Source of the DNA: Erodium maritimum
Lineage: Eukaryota > Streptophyta > Magnoliopsida > Geraniales > Geraniaceae
NCBI GenBank assembly: GCA_963921825.1
Contig: OY997591.1
Coordinates: 31,393,825 to 31,457,824, forward strand
DNA: 64,000 nt
Direction of reading: 5' to 3'
Part shown: positions 24,380 through 35,245 of the stretch, piece by piece
Position numbering within the stretch: position 1 is the first letter of the stretch
Layout: every line of letters starts with the position of its first letter
Notes under the pieces: generated by a model
The model's input: only the letters and a program-made list of their open reading frames with translations
Databases searched by the model: none
Told to the model about the DNA's origin: nothing
Program-made: the position numbers and the translations under genes

Positions 24380-25743
24380 TGATGTGAACGTAAAATACAT
24401 CTATTTGAGATGTTTTTAGCCCACATTCTTGAGCTTTTCAATCCCGGGATGGTGATCTTTGATGAGTATTACTCTTGGTTTGTGCAGTTGATCAATCTCT
24501 AGAGGAATCGGGACATTCAGGACGGAATTGGAGCAAAAATGCCAAAAGTCAGAATGATAAAACCTCGCTCACCAGACGGCGGCCCAGTCCACGGCAGACT
24601 GGCCCACCAGACCGCGAGCCAGGCCCTCCTGATACTCTGACCTGCTAAAGCCTCGCCGACCAGACCGCGACCCATGTCGCGACACTGCGACTGAGCCTTT
24701 TCCCACTTCTTTTCAGACTCGTTTTTTTCAACCCTATTTAAATCAAAAGTTAGGTTTAGAAGGGGGATCACGAAATTAAGAGGAGAACACGTTTTTGGGA
24801 GAGAAAAGAGCACACTTGGAGACTTGGAGAAGGATTTTAGAGAAGATCAAAGGAGAGACACGATAACTACATCGAAGGTTCTTTGTAGTTTGGATTAAGA
24901 TTGAATATTTGTATTGATTTTAAAGTTAATATGATTATCGTTTTTCAATCCATATTTTGTGTTCTCATTCCATTGATAGGAACTAAAAACCTATTGATCT
25001 AGGGCTAGGGGAACAATGTGTTGAATTGATTTAGCTTGGTTCGGTTATACGTTCGTTAAACTAGTATTAGGATTTTGACTAGCTAATTCTGTTCGTATTG
25101 CTTTGTCGCCTTGATCACGTGATAATTGATTAAATATTGTTAACCAACAATTGAGAAATGAGGTTAGTAGGAGGAAAAAGAATTTGATAGCTCGGGTTTT
25201 AATCTAAGCTAGAATATGGTTAGACTGACATGAGTGCAATAACTATAGGAGTAAAACCCGAAAGTTAGAGGAATTCATAGAATATAATGCTATATACCGC
25301 TCTACACCTAGATTAGAGATAATTAGGTGGACCGAGTATGTTAGGGTCCTAATACAATCGAGAGATGGTCAGGACTATACTTAGAGAATTCTCATTGCCC
25401 TTAGAATAATATTAGTTGCAAATGTATACCGAATCTCGTTAAGTAATTCATCACATTCGAACCCCGTTAATGTCCTAGATCACCTTTATCTCTGTTATAC
25501 AAATTATTGTGACTTTGTGCTCATTTTCGGATCATTCACACTGCTTCTCACTACTTGTATGAAATTACCATTCACAAATCAAAACCAATCATTTATATAG
25601 GAATAGCTTGAGTAACGAATTAATTAACTAAAGTGATTGCTTAATTGCTCCCCTGGGTACGATATCTCGGGCTAAACCCCAAATACTACTTGACGACCGG
25701 TACGCTTGCCGTGCCATTTTAAGAGTTAATTCTCAGAGTGTCA
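24380..25743 (+). repeat. LTR3 of the Athila-like element
   Basis: 1364 bp. The first 115 bases or so equal LTR2. After that it differs from LTR1 and LTR2 by many substitutions and several indels, including losses of about 11 and 35 bp near 24530-24620. It ends TTAATTCTCAGAGTGTCA at 25743 and is followed by the LINE unit C remainder. Confidence 0.9.
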
Positions 25744-25916
25744 GCATCCAAACACCATTAGTGGCGTAACTAGTAGCAAAAGGATTGGTGAACTTTGGTT
25801 CCGTACTGTCCTTCTTTAGTGGTCAGGAAGCTTGTTCCCTGACGCACATTGATGTAATGGTTTTTGAAGTTTGAAATCTACAATTTTCGCTAAAAATATA
25901 TATATAAATTCATCTC

Positions 25917-26874
25917 AATCAAATTTATGTCTATTTAATTTTATAATAATTTGAGCACCAAGGATGTGCTCCCGTAATAGGCATGAGGTCTTGTATTATT
26001 GGGTCGCTGCTTCTTTTCCAAGCTCCGGAGACACATACATTGATGGCACCAAATGGTTCCTTTGAGTTCTTCAGTTCACCTTGTTGGATCACCGTGGATG
26101 GCTTCCTTCAGGGTGCCCTACGCCCTCCCGGTCCTGTGCGTTCCTAGGTCATAACAGGCTTGTTTCCCCACGTCTCATCATGTGGGATGGTCTCATAGAT
26201 GGTCATTTGGAAGGGGCATGGATCGTGCTAGTAGTAGACTGTGTACGAGGGACAAGCCGAGAGCCTCACCGAGGGATTCATCGATAGCATTCCAATGGCT
26301 AATAAAGATGCACAATTACTACCTCCTTTTCAGGGAAGGTAACTCAGTCCATGTGTCTCAACAGAGAATGGGAGCAGGCGGATTCGTAGTAAGCTAGGGG
26401 TGTGATGGCCGCGACGTCTTGGGGGGGGGGGGGGGGTCCTATCGGGATCAGATATCTTGGTTGTTTTCAAGGGATGTACGGTAAACGTGGTTCTGGTGTA
26501 GGTCAGTGGGAGCCAATATGTTTCGTTCAGTCATTCCTCGATGGATTGAGGCAGGCCTGATCAGTAGAATGAAACCCTATTGAGGGAAGATGGTAGTGAT
26601 GTGGAGGTGGGAAAGGGTGGAGCCTCGTTGTGGTCCGTTGGTATCCTAGGTTTGGTTAGTATAACATCCATTATCCACTTAAACAAACTATGCAGAGGCA
26701 TGTTGGTAGTCCTATGGCATCTCTCGCATGATACGTTGAGTTCAATCACCGTAGAGAGTGGGTGGGGGAAGAGGTTGATCGGTCATGGCGGTTACCTGGC
26801 CCGGATGTAGAGAGAGTAGAGAGGGACGATGTCATCGTTTCTTCCCTCGTTTCTCCCCTCTTTTATTTCTACTA
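25917..26874. other. Unassigned region with a 16-base G run
   Basis: Nearly 1 kb of mixed, fairly GC-rich sequence. A homopolymer of 16 G is at 26421-26436. Short frames of 60-76 codons occur in several phases with no motif I recognise. It may be an old LINE or gene relic, but I cannot support a specific call. Confidence 0.4.
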
Positions 26875-27119
26875 AAGTAGATACTCGATATATTAATACT
26901 CGATTATTTAATAAACTCTTTAAGATAATATTTTTATCCGGTCCCGACTTGGGGATAGGGTGCTAAATTAATAATTCGCTAAAATTATAATATAATACAC
27001 CTTCGACAATTTCTATAGGTTCCGTATAAAATATAAATTAATAATTCCTTATATAGTATATATTACATGAATTATTTATGAAGGTTTCTTGAAAATGACT
27101 CATTTGTGTTCTTTTTTTC

Positions 27120-27600
27120 TTGAAATCAATTTCACCTTCAATCTCATCTTTAATTTACCTTAGCATTGAAGCAAATTCTGGAGTTTTTTCATAACTCGGC
27201 AATAAATTATTCATTCTGGTTGTCGCTTTGATAGTCTTGTTATGCAAAGGAGGCTCCATAGAGAACTTTCATCATCATATTTATCAATTCGAATAAAACT
27301 CTCAATAATTTCTTCATCAAATCAACAATAGTGCAACTACATTTTTTTCTGGGTGATTCAGAACATCTTCGATGTCCATTACATTGCGATAACTCAACTC
27401 TTTGATTGAATTTCAAAGTTCTTGAGGGATTTCACCACCTACTTGTTCATTGGAGTTCCCAAAATCCATGTTATCTGTTGATCGAAATTTACAATGGCTA
27501 AAGCTGTTCGCAATTATAATTGCACGAACATCCAATACCCATACATGTTGAAACTACAAGATTCATTGCATCTAGCACATTTATTTTTGTTGTATTTTGA
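27120..27600 (-). pseudogene. Probable pogo-type transposase remnant
   Basis: Short minus-strand frames broken by stops read segments such as MDFGNSNEQVGGEIPQEL and DEEIIESFIRIDKYDDESS. They resemble the acidic C-terminal part of plant pogo/jerky-like transposases. No catalytic residues are visible. The call depends mainly on its place inside the pogo-type ends. Confidence 0.35.
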
Positions 27601-27631
27601 ACTCCTAATTCCACCATACAAAAGGCTCCTA

Positions 27632-29070
27632 TAAAAGCAAGGGTTATTATCATCCGAGTACCCTAAAAATACTTGGTTTTCATCCGAGTATCCTAAAAAT
27701 ACTTTGTGACAGATAAGTACCCAAACGAAACATTGTGTTTCAAATCAGTACCCGCCGTTAGTTTCTGTCTCATTTCCATCCATTTTTCCATCCAAAATAT
27801 TAAAAAGTCCGAAATACCCCTCCCCAACTCTCAAATTTTCAAACCCATGCCCTTGAATTTCAAATTTTCTTTTTACTTATTTATTTATTTTATAAAAAAG
27901 AATTATTTTCTGAAAATTAATTTTATTTTTATAAAATTTATTTTTTAAAAAAAAAATCAGTTTTTATTTTTTTTTCAAAAATCAATTTTATTTTCAAAAC
28001 AATCAGTTTTTATTTTTAAAAAATCAGTTTTTATTTCTAAAAATAATTTTTATTTCAAAAAATCAGATTTAAAAAAAAGATTTTGATTTGTTTTCTATTT
28101 TTTAATTGTTCTTTTTAACTTTAAAATCAGTTTTTTTTTAATAAAAATCAGTTTTTATTTTTACAAAATCAGTTTTTATTTTTTTTTATTTATTTCTTAA
28201 TTTTTATTTTTAATTTTATTTTTAAAATTTAAAATTTAATTCAAAAATCAGTTATATCTTTAAAAAATCAGTTTTAATATTAAACATTCGCATTCCAGAT
28301 TGAACACACTGAAATATTTAGGATCTTCCAGGAAAATCAATTATCAAACAAATTTACAGAGGAAATAAAAACCCATGTCACATTGCCAAGTAATTGATTC
28401 AGTGGGCATTGTGAACATCAGTACTCAATACATTGAAGACGGAATCAGTAGAGGCGGACCCGAACACAGGGCCAGGGCCAAGATCCAAGTTCAGTAGATA
28501 AACAGATTTGACAGCGGCGAGTTTCTTCCGGCGGAGTCAGAGAGGGCCGGCATAGAACTGAGGGATCTGGTCCCGATCAGCGACGAGGAGCGGGGTAGCG
28601 GAAGCCAAGTGAGGCAGTGCAGAGGCGAGTCTGTGAGATCTGGCGATGATTTTGGAGTTTCTGATTTCAGCGAGAGCGCCTGATTTGAGGAATTTGTAGA
28701 AGCCATTGCTTCTTCTTCTGGTTGAAGTTGGGGACGGACTGGAGATGCTCTTCTTATGGTGTTGCTATCAAAGTGTGTGGTGAAAGGGATGGAGGAGTAG
28801 ATAGGGTTTTCAGAAGAGAATATAAGAAAAAGCGAAAAAGAATTAGGGTTTCAAGAGATAAGGGGGTAATATGGTCATTTAAAAAAATTGTGGTCATGTG
28901 TCAGGCACATGACCATTTTCCATCCAAAATGGATGGAAAACTAACGGTGGGTACTGATTTGAAACACAATATTTCGTTTGGGTACTTATTTGTCACAAAG
29001 TATTTTTAGGGTACTCGGATGAAAACCAAGTATTTTTAGGGTACTCGGATGATAATAACCCTAAAAGAAA
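27632..29070. mobile_element. Non-autonomous MULE (MULE-2)
   Basis: The element is 27641-29061, with ends GGGTTATTATCATCCGAGTACC and its inverted copy. It is flanked by 9-bp duplications TAAAAGCAA (27632-27640) and TAAAAGAAA (29062-29070), one mismatch. The inverted repeats are strong over about 130 bp and weaker further in. Four subrepeats of about 30 bp carry GAGTACCC or AGTACCC boxes. AT-rich CAGTTTTTATTT tracts separate the left arm from a GC-richer core at about 28430-28860. No transposase is present. Confidence 0.87.
28430..28860 (-). pseudogene. Probable captured host exon inside MULE-2
   Basis: On the minus strand a leader-like sequence precedes ATGGCTTCTAC at 28706. Two overlapping frames are open. 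The one from this ATG reads MASTNSSNQALSLKSETPKSS for 71 codons. The next frame reads NGFYKFLKSGALAEIRNSKI, then IARSHRLASALPHLASATPLL, and has the look of a real organelle-targeted or secreted protein N-terminus. I do not recognise the parent gene. The fragment stops well short of a whole protein. Confidence 0.4.
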
Positions 29071-29248
29071 TGACGATAATGCATCTTAAAAGCTCATATA
29101 ATCCCCACATCACAAGGTTGAATTTTTTATGTTGTGTTTGGTGCCAAAAAAAAAAATCAACATTTTGCAATCCTTCAATATTTTTTTTCAAAGGGTAGGG
29201 AAATTATCCACAATCAAGATAATATTTCTTCCAAGCATTTTTTTTATC

Positions 29249-31603
29249 AAGTTGACGAACATATTTTTTATTTATCAGCGAATGCAAATTTAAATTAAAC
29301 ATCTTCAGAGGTAGAAAAGAAGTACATTAATTGGTCTAGCTACAGACTAGTGAGTGAATCAAGTGTTGGCATGTCACCGTAGCCTCATGACGGTCCCAAC
29401 AAGGGGAGTAACATGATACATGAAAGAACGTTCCTATACAAGGAACCTTGGAATCCTAACATGGGAGCAAACCAAACAATGAAGGTCTTAAAAACCCAAT
29501 TTTACAACCATGAAGCGCAAGACAAGTAAAAGTAAAAGGTCCTAATGTTGGGTCTCGAGGTAGGGTTGGAGATGAACCAACTCGCAGCGGAAAATCAATG
29601 AAAACCAAGAGACGATTAAAACCATGAAACAACTAACAAAGAATGGATTCATAAGAGAAAAATTCAGCACTATCTCTTACCAAAACAAGAACACCGGTTA
29701 ACGAATGATTGGCTTGAGTCTCCAAGACGCCTACGTATCCACATGGGAATCAAAGCCACGTAGTTCTTCTCTTTGAGGACTCAAGAACACAAACATGGAG
29801 GTGGAAACTAGCCAAACCCGAAATGGCCATGGAAGAGGGAGAGAAAATGTGTTTCCTATTCTTGTCTTGTGTTTGTTATGTTGAAAAAAGATGAATTAAA
29901 CATAACAAAACCCATACTTGTCCAACTAAAGGCATGGGACAAGTATGGTGTCAAGTAAGGTGTAAATAGGACAAAGTATGGCAAGACAAGATTGGGTTAG
30001 GTGGTGAATCACCAACACCTTAATCCTTGTCTTGCTTACTTAGTACTAATTAATCAAGACTTGATTAATTAGTTCTATGGGCCTTGGTTGCATGGGCCTT
30101 TCATGGGCCTCTTGGAACATGGCCCGTGGCCATTTCTAACGAGGTCCCGTGATTCGCTCATCGCCTCTAAGCCTTCCATACCGGAAATGTCCAACATTAT
30201 CCGACGCGATCAATCCCAAGACTCCAAGCCTTGTCTCGATCTGTAAAGTCCTATTCACGTACGGGCACATGACCCAAAGCCCAGTTTTGGTCATCTCCCG
30301 AGACAACTCCCTTTTGGCCATTCTCCATAAATGTGTCAATGAGTTTCATCCTCCGGTGTGACCCTTAGGTTTATGCATGTCAATAGATCAACGTAAAATC
30401 CCATTTTACTTGATCCTATTTAAGTGGCAACTAACGAGACTTTAGTATTGCCTGACACTACATAACGAATCGACCCTGTCGATTCTAACCTTTCCGTCGT
30501 CCCTGTCATTATCCTTTATCTCCGATATCCTGATTGAGATAAGGCATAGAGCCGTCATCCTTATTATTCTCAATCACCGTTCCTTGATATGTGAGATGAC
30601 TAAAGATATGATACCCAGTATCATGTGCATGGCCATGCTATTCTTCCAGTCACTCTCGATCAAGCGGCCGAGAACCGATATCTTTCCCATACCTTAGTAT
30701 GAGGGATAAATCCCTTAGCCGTCTTTCGTGTCACTCATGTAGCCCGTCCCCAAGCCAATCCTGGCCGTTATGGAAGCCCTGTTACGGACAACGTTAGGCT
30801 CAGGTCAAACTAGGTTGTTGACTACATAGCGATCACAAAGACTCCTTGGTCTAAGGATACATGACAAGCTACAACACTGAATATGTTCATGACTTAATCT
30901 ATGGCACATATTCAGGGCGGGTCGTCCAATATCATGTCCCACATGATATCTATGATCAGACTCCGGAATCCCATTCCAATGACTAACAGAACGTAAGCCA
31001 TAAAGAGCCATCTTTCATACTAGTCGCTTCTAGTGAAGCTTTGTTGACTAGGGACCCATCGAGTGTGATCTATCTCGATCTATGGTTCTATTCGCATGGT
31101 GGGCATAGATCAGAGCACACATCGATATATTACTCCAACACATAAGTAATATAAAGCCGCTTTAATTTTATTGCTAACGATGATATATACATTTGGACAT
31201 TTAGGGTTGAACTACGGGCACTAAGACTAACACCTAATACCCAGATTTTACAACCCTGAAGCGCACAAAAAGAAAAAAAAGTCTTCAACCCTGCTTTTTC
31301 AACCATTAAGCACAAGCGATACTGAAAAAATACCACCAACAACCTAAGCAAGTAGAGCACCTTGTCTCATTTGGACCATCAACATATCACACAGACTGAA
31401 AGACGAGCACTAACACATCGGCGGCCAACACCGCAAGCGACAAAGACAGGTCCGGAGAGTAGAACTCACCCAGACACACTAAATCCAAATAAAGAATATG
31501 AAAGTAAACACCTAAATGGCACAGAGTCCAAATACTCGTCGGCGGCCAACACCTAAAACCGGCAAGTCCATACCACGAAAGTGGAAGGAAGTTGACGAAC
31601 ATA
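29249..31603 (-). mobile_element. Short 5'-truncated LINE with 15-bp target duplication
   Basis: A perfect 15-bp repeat AAGTTGACGAACATA lies at 29249-29263 and 31589-31603. The insert reads on the minus strand and ends in GCATTCGCTGATAAATAAAAAAT, the usual LINE tail form in this window. Its own sequence is only about 640 bp (29264-29550 and 31238-31588) and has no coding capacity. A solo copia LTR sits inside. It lies within the decayed pogo-type element. Confidence 0.82.
29551..31237 (-). mobile_element. Solo copia LTR with 5-bp target duplication
   Basis: The LTR is 29556-31232 (1677 bp), in minus orientation, with ends TGTTAGTCTTAGTG...ACCCAACA on the minus strand. Perfect CCTAA duplications flank it at 29551-29555 and 31233-31237. 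It is the same family as the LTRs at 54678 and 61451 but with more differences, so it is older than that pair. A solo LTR is the usual product of recombination between the two LTRs of a full element. Confidence 0.95.
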
Positions 31604-31766
31604 GTTAAGTTACGGTGTTTGTAAATGGAGTGTTTTATTATAAATTAATACAATATTAATTCATATATAAATTATTAATTATTAATTTATCGATTAATTA
31701 ACAACTCTTTTAGTTAATAAATTTTAATGGTCATGTGACTTATTAATTTATAGAGTTTCTACTGTA

Positions 31767-31969
31767 ATTGTTTTCAGAATGTCACTGAACGACTATCTAT
31801 GTATATCTGTTTCTACTATTATATTGATTCATGAAAAGGACACTAAAATTTAATTAACCATAGAGATATGTTTTTTAAAGATATTTTTTATTCTTTTACT
31901 CATACTGTACACTTTTATGTTCAATGGTTTCTTTATCCGAAACATGGAAGATCTTTTATTAATATTAGG
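31767..31969. other. Unassigned AT-rich spacer
   Basis: AT-rich DNA between the pogo-type element and MULE-3. Nothing recognised. Confidence 0.5.
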
Positions 31970-32483
31970 GTAAATTTCATCTTACTATCTTAACTATGGT
32001 GTTTTTTATCTCACTACCCTAACTTTTTTGGCATCTCACTACCTTAGAATTGAATTTTTGTCACTTTCATACCCGTCGTTAATTTTTCATCCATTTTTGG
32101 ACGGAAAATGGTCATGTGTTTGGCACATGATCCCTTTTTTTTTAAATGACAACACTACGCTTTTATTTCTATTCTAACCTATTTTTAACCCTTACCTTTT
32201 CATTCTCTCTCTATCTACACTCATCTGCTACTCCTTTTTCCTCCCTACTCTCTCCATCTACACACCCCTTCCACTCTCTAACCTTCGTCTCCGCCTAAAT
32301 CTCTGCCAAACCTCAAAGCTTCATCCAGATCCGGCTTCACCATCGTCATCATCGTGGTGGGGCGGCGACAGTGAGCTCATGGTGGGATGACGACGGTACA
32401 GGTTTGCCGTGTAAATCCACCATGGTTTTGGGATCCTCTCCAATTTCCTTCCTCTGATAAATGGATTTTAGGTTGAGAGTTTT

Positions 32484-35245
32484 TGTAATAACCACTTCTG
32501 GTCAACGCCAGTCACACTTGCGAAAAACAGGAAAATTTAAAAATTTTAAGACAGACACTTAATTGAACCTAAAATGACACCGAGGGTCATACCGGACTTA
32601 AGTTGACCCTGATATCGACCAAAGTGAGTTCCGGGGGACTCAGGGCAACTTTCTGATCAATTTGCGAAATGTTGACTTTTCGCTGGAAAAGTCAACCGAG
32701 CGACGTTTTGTCCATTCGTGGACCGTTTTGGATCCAAAAAGCTTAGCCGTCGTCGCAACGGTCTTAGTTGAGCCGTTTCCTTATAGCCCGTCAAGTTTCG
32801 TAATTTCTTGGAAAAAGTGCCCGTTCGGGGCCCGAAACGTCCGATTTTCACAAATCTGATTGGAAAATATCTAGTAGATATATTCCAAAAGGTGTGGGAC
32901 CCACCTTGCCACTTGTGCAACAAGTGGTGGTGTTAGTTTTGGGCGGAAAAGGGAAGATGAGCGCTTATAGGGTTCGGCCACACCAAAAAGAAAAGGAAAA
33001 AAATAGAAAAAAGGAAGAGAGTGGTTTAGAGAGAGAAGGAGAAGGAGAAGAAGAGAGAAGGGAGAGAAAGCTAGGGTTTGGGTGTCACTATTCACGTCTT
33101 CCACCCTTGGATCGTCTCAAAGCTTGGAGAATCGAATTCCCCTCATCTTCCTCTACGGTAATCACCAAACCGATCTTCGTTTTAGTTAATCTCAAATGTT
33201 AGGGTTTGGTTAAAATGAGTAGTTTAGGGTTGTATTGAGGTTGGGGGATCGTTGGAGACGTTTTGGAGGCGTTTGGGGGTGAAGGGGACGTTTTCCGGCG
33301 ACCGGGAGCTCGGGAGGAGCTCCGGCCACCATAGGGGGTGGCCGGCCACCATGAGGGGTGGCTGGCCGGAGCTAGGGCCGGCCACCACCATGGTGGGCCG
33401 GGCCCAAGACAACCCTAGCCATCCACGGCCAGGGTGACCGGGTGGGGCCCACGTGCTCGGGTGATCGGGTTAGTGTTCGGGTGGTTTAGAACGTTCCCCG
33501 AGCCATTTATCCACAACCGAATCGAAATTTGGAATTAAAATGCGAAAGTTGTAATTATCGGGTTTAGAAACTTTAAACGTTAATTAATTGACTCGGAATT
33601 TGATTCCATCGAGTGCATAGGAACCCTTGAATTATTCTAAGACCGTAGAAACGAAAACGGGAATTTTTGGAGCCCCGGAAGGGCATTTCCAAAACCCGGG
33701 CAGATTCGCCATGTCGGGCGAATCGAGCCTTTACAGGTCCTTTATCGACAATGTCGAGTAATTGGGAAGTTTGGGAGTGATCGACATTGTCGGGGTTACG
33801 TTTGGGCGTTAAGTTCATTGAATTTCAGTTTATTCCTGCGAGTTTAAAAGTGCCTTAAAATTGTGTTCTTTTAGATCGTGCTGCAGACCGAGGCAAAGGA
33901 AAGCTAGGCGAGTGACTGAGATCACGCCGGGGCTTATTTGGGCACTTTTGGAGAACTTATACGAGGTAGGGAAAAGTAGCCGGATCTCGGCCCTGACTAG
34001 GGAAAGTTAACAGTAGAATTGCATGTGACACCGGGGTGTCGTGGGTTAAGTAGGTTTATCGAATATTAGAAAGGCATGATACGGGAACGTAGCGAACCTT
34101 AGAAATGCATGTGATACTTAGTAGTGTCGTAGGAGCAGAGAACTTAGCGATATTAGAATTACTGGAGGCATATGACCATGCCCGGAGGTTGATTGTTTCA
34201 TTTATGTCTTGGGTGGCCATGAGAGCCCGTATTTTACTGTTGGTGTGTCTTGGGAGGCCATGAGGGCCCGTGGGGTTGTTGAACCCGTGTTTTTACCGTT
34301 GGAGTTTTGAGTGGCCATGAGTGCCTGTGGAGTGTTGAACTTTTCTTGTGATTGTGATTGTGTTTGCCCGAGGTTACTGACCCGATTATGTGTCGGGAAG
34401 TGGTGTGGAATTTGGCTGTCTTACCCGAGTTCGAGTCTCGGTAAGTTGCGAGCGTTCTTTGTCTGGCCTGATCCGTGTTCGAGTCTCGGCAGGTTGCGAG
34501 CGTTCTTTGGCTAGCCTGATCCGTGTTCGAGTCTCGGCAGGTTGTGAGCGTTTTTAGGCGATGGAAAGGGAAGCTCCCCTTCCGACTAGCTATCGGAAAA
34601 GTAGCTCGGTTTATCGCCAACAGGTCGACCGCCTGGAGCCTGACAGTGATAGGTAAAGCGCGTGGGGCAGGCTCGAGCCTAGCCGGTTAGCAACCGGCAC
34701 TGAGCAGCTGACAAGAATGCGATCCTTTGTGATCTTGTTTGGTGTTGCGTAGTAATCTGTCGTGTCTTTGGAGGAGGTCGTCGATAGTTGTGTCGGGTTT
34801 ACATTACGAGTCCGAGTGTTGAGTCTGTTGAGGAAGGTAATGGGTTGTGTGTCAGTTGAGTACTTGAGTTTGGGATTGTGGTCCCGGTGTTGGGTTTGGT
34901 TTTGGTGTACCGGCATTGTCTGCTAAGTATGCCGTAGTCAGTCTGTTATTCGTGGTGGTGAGCGAACGCTCACCCCTAGCTGCTTTTCCTACAGGTACTG
35001 ATCACAGGACGGACTAGTTGAGCTCTCGAAGCTTGTGGAGCTAGGAGCAAAGTCCGGGTTTTATCTTTTGAGTCTAGTGACGGATACCATGTACTTGTCC
35101 AATTGTTGGGACGTTTTTGAGTTGTAAATATTATTTTGATAACTAATTGGAAATTTTAAAGTGTTTATTCAAAACAGGTTTCAAATGTTTTATGATTTTA
35201 AATGTTCGCGTCCCGAGTTCGGTTTACTGAATTTGGGGCGTGACA
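32484..35245 (+). repeat. 5' LTR of Tekay-1
   Basis: 2762 bp, starting TGTAATAACCACTTC and ending GGGGCGTGACA. It holds a palindrome cluster at about 33705-33800, three copies of a GGTGGCCATGAGAGCCCGT-type unit at 34210-34330, and three copies of a unit with GTTCGAGTCTCGG at 34428-34545. A captured-looking leader with GGCCGGCCACCATG words lies near 33330-33390. Confidence 0.93.

Larger units (their letters stand above)
15171..25743 (+). mobile_element. Athila-like non-autonomous LTR element, tandem form with three LTRs
   Basis: The order is LTR1 15171-16574, internal 16575-19774, LTR2 19775-21178, internal 21179-24379, LTR3 24380-25743. The LTRs run TGATGTG...GTGTCA. The primer site TGGCGCCGTTGCCGGGGA lies 6 bases after LTR1 and LTR2 and complements the 3' end of plant tRNA-Asp, as in Athila elements. 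The polypurine side reads TAAGTGTGGGGTGT before LTR2 and LTR3. There is no protease, reverse transcriptase or integrase, so the element depends on a partner. By eye the two internal copies differ at about four sites in 3.2 kb, while LTR1 and LTR3 differ by several percent plus indels. The insertion is therefore older than the tandem duplication. Confidence 0.9.
14470..25900 (+). mobile_element. Short LINE derivative, unit C, split by the Athila-like element
   Basis: The left part 14470-15170 has the same leader as unit B (CTCTACCGCC..., repeated ATGGCTATGG) and the start of the family 3' UTR. The right part 25744-25900 continues that 3' UTR (GCATCCAAACACCATTAG) to TTTCGCTAAAAATATA. Together they make about 860 bp, close to unit B. 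The gap is filled exactly by the triple-LTR element. The bases next to it (GTATA left, GCATC right) are only a weak 5-bp target duplication. Confidence 0.65.
11121..25916 (+). mobile_element. Cluster of three head-to-tail LINE units sharing one target duplication
   Basis: A perfect 16-bp direct repeat TATATAAATTCATCTC lies at 11121-11136 and again at 25901-25916, just after the A-rich end of the last unit. Between them are three LINE units in the same orientation: about 11137-13520, about 13554-14449, and 14470-15170 continued at 25744-25900. Each ends in TTTCGCT followed by an A-rich tail. An Athila-like LTR element (15171-25743) splits the third. The shared outer duplication suggests that later units landed in the A-tail of an earlier one, or that the array moved as a unit. 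Confidence 0.7.
26875..31764. mobile_element. Decayed pogo/Tigger-type DNA transposon, host of later insertions
   Basis: The right end, read on the minus strand from 31764, is CAGTAGAAACTCTATAAATTAATA, close to the ends of plant pogo-type (Lemi1-like) elements. The left end at 26875 reads AAGTAGATACTCGATATATTAATA. Both are followed inward by AATTAATA/CTCGAT-rich sequence, and TA dinucleotides flank them (26873-26874 and 31765-31766). The element was later split by MULE-2 and by a LINE. Without these inserts its own length is only about 1.1 kb, so it is internally deleted. The minus strand at about 27200-27560 holds transposase-like words (DEEIIES) with several stops. Confidence 0.6.

Noticed and set aside
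15166-25748. Perfect 5-bp target duplication for the Athila-like element
   Set aside because: The flanks are GTATA and GCATC, two mismatches; I treat them as weak support only.
32200-32480. A host gene start in the CT-rich leader-like sequence
   Set aside because: It lies inside the MULE-3 ends and has no continuing frame; captured leader sequence is likelier.
34428-34545. GTTCGAGTCTCGG units resembling a tRNA B-box
   Set aside because: No A-box or cloverleaf can be drawn nearby; they are tandem repeats within the chromovirus LTR.
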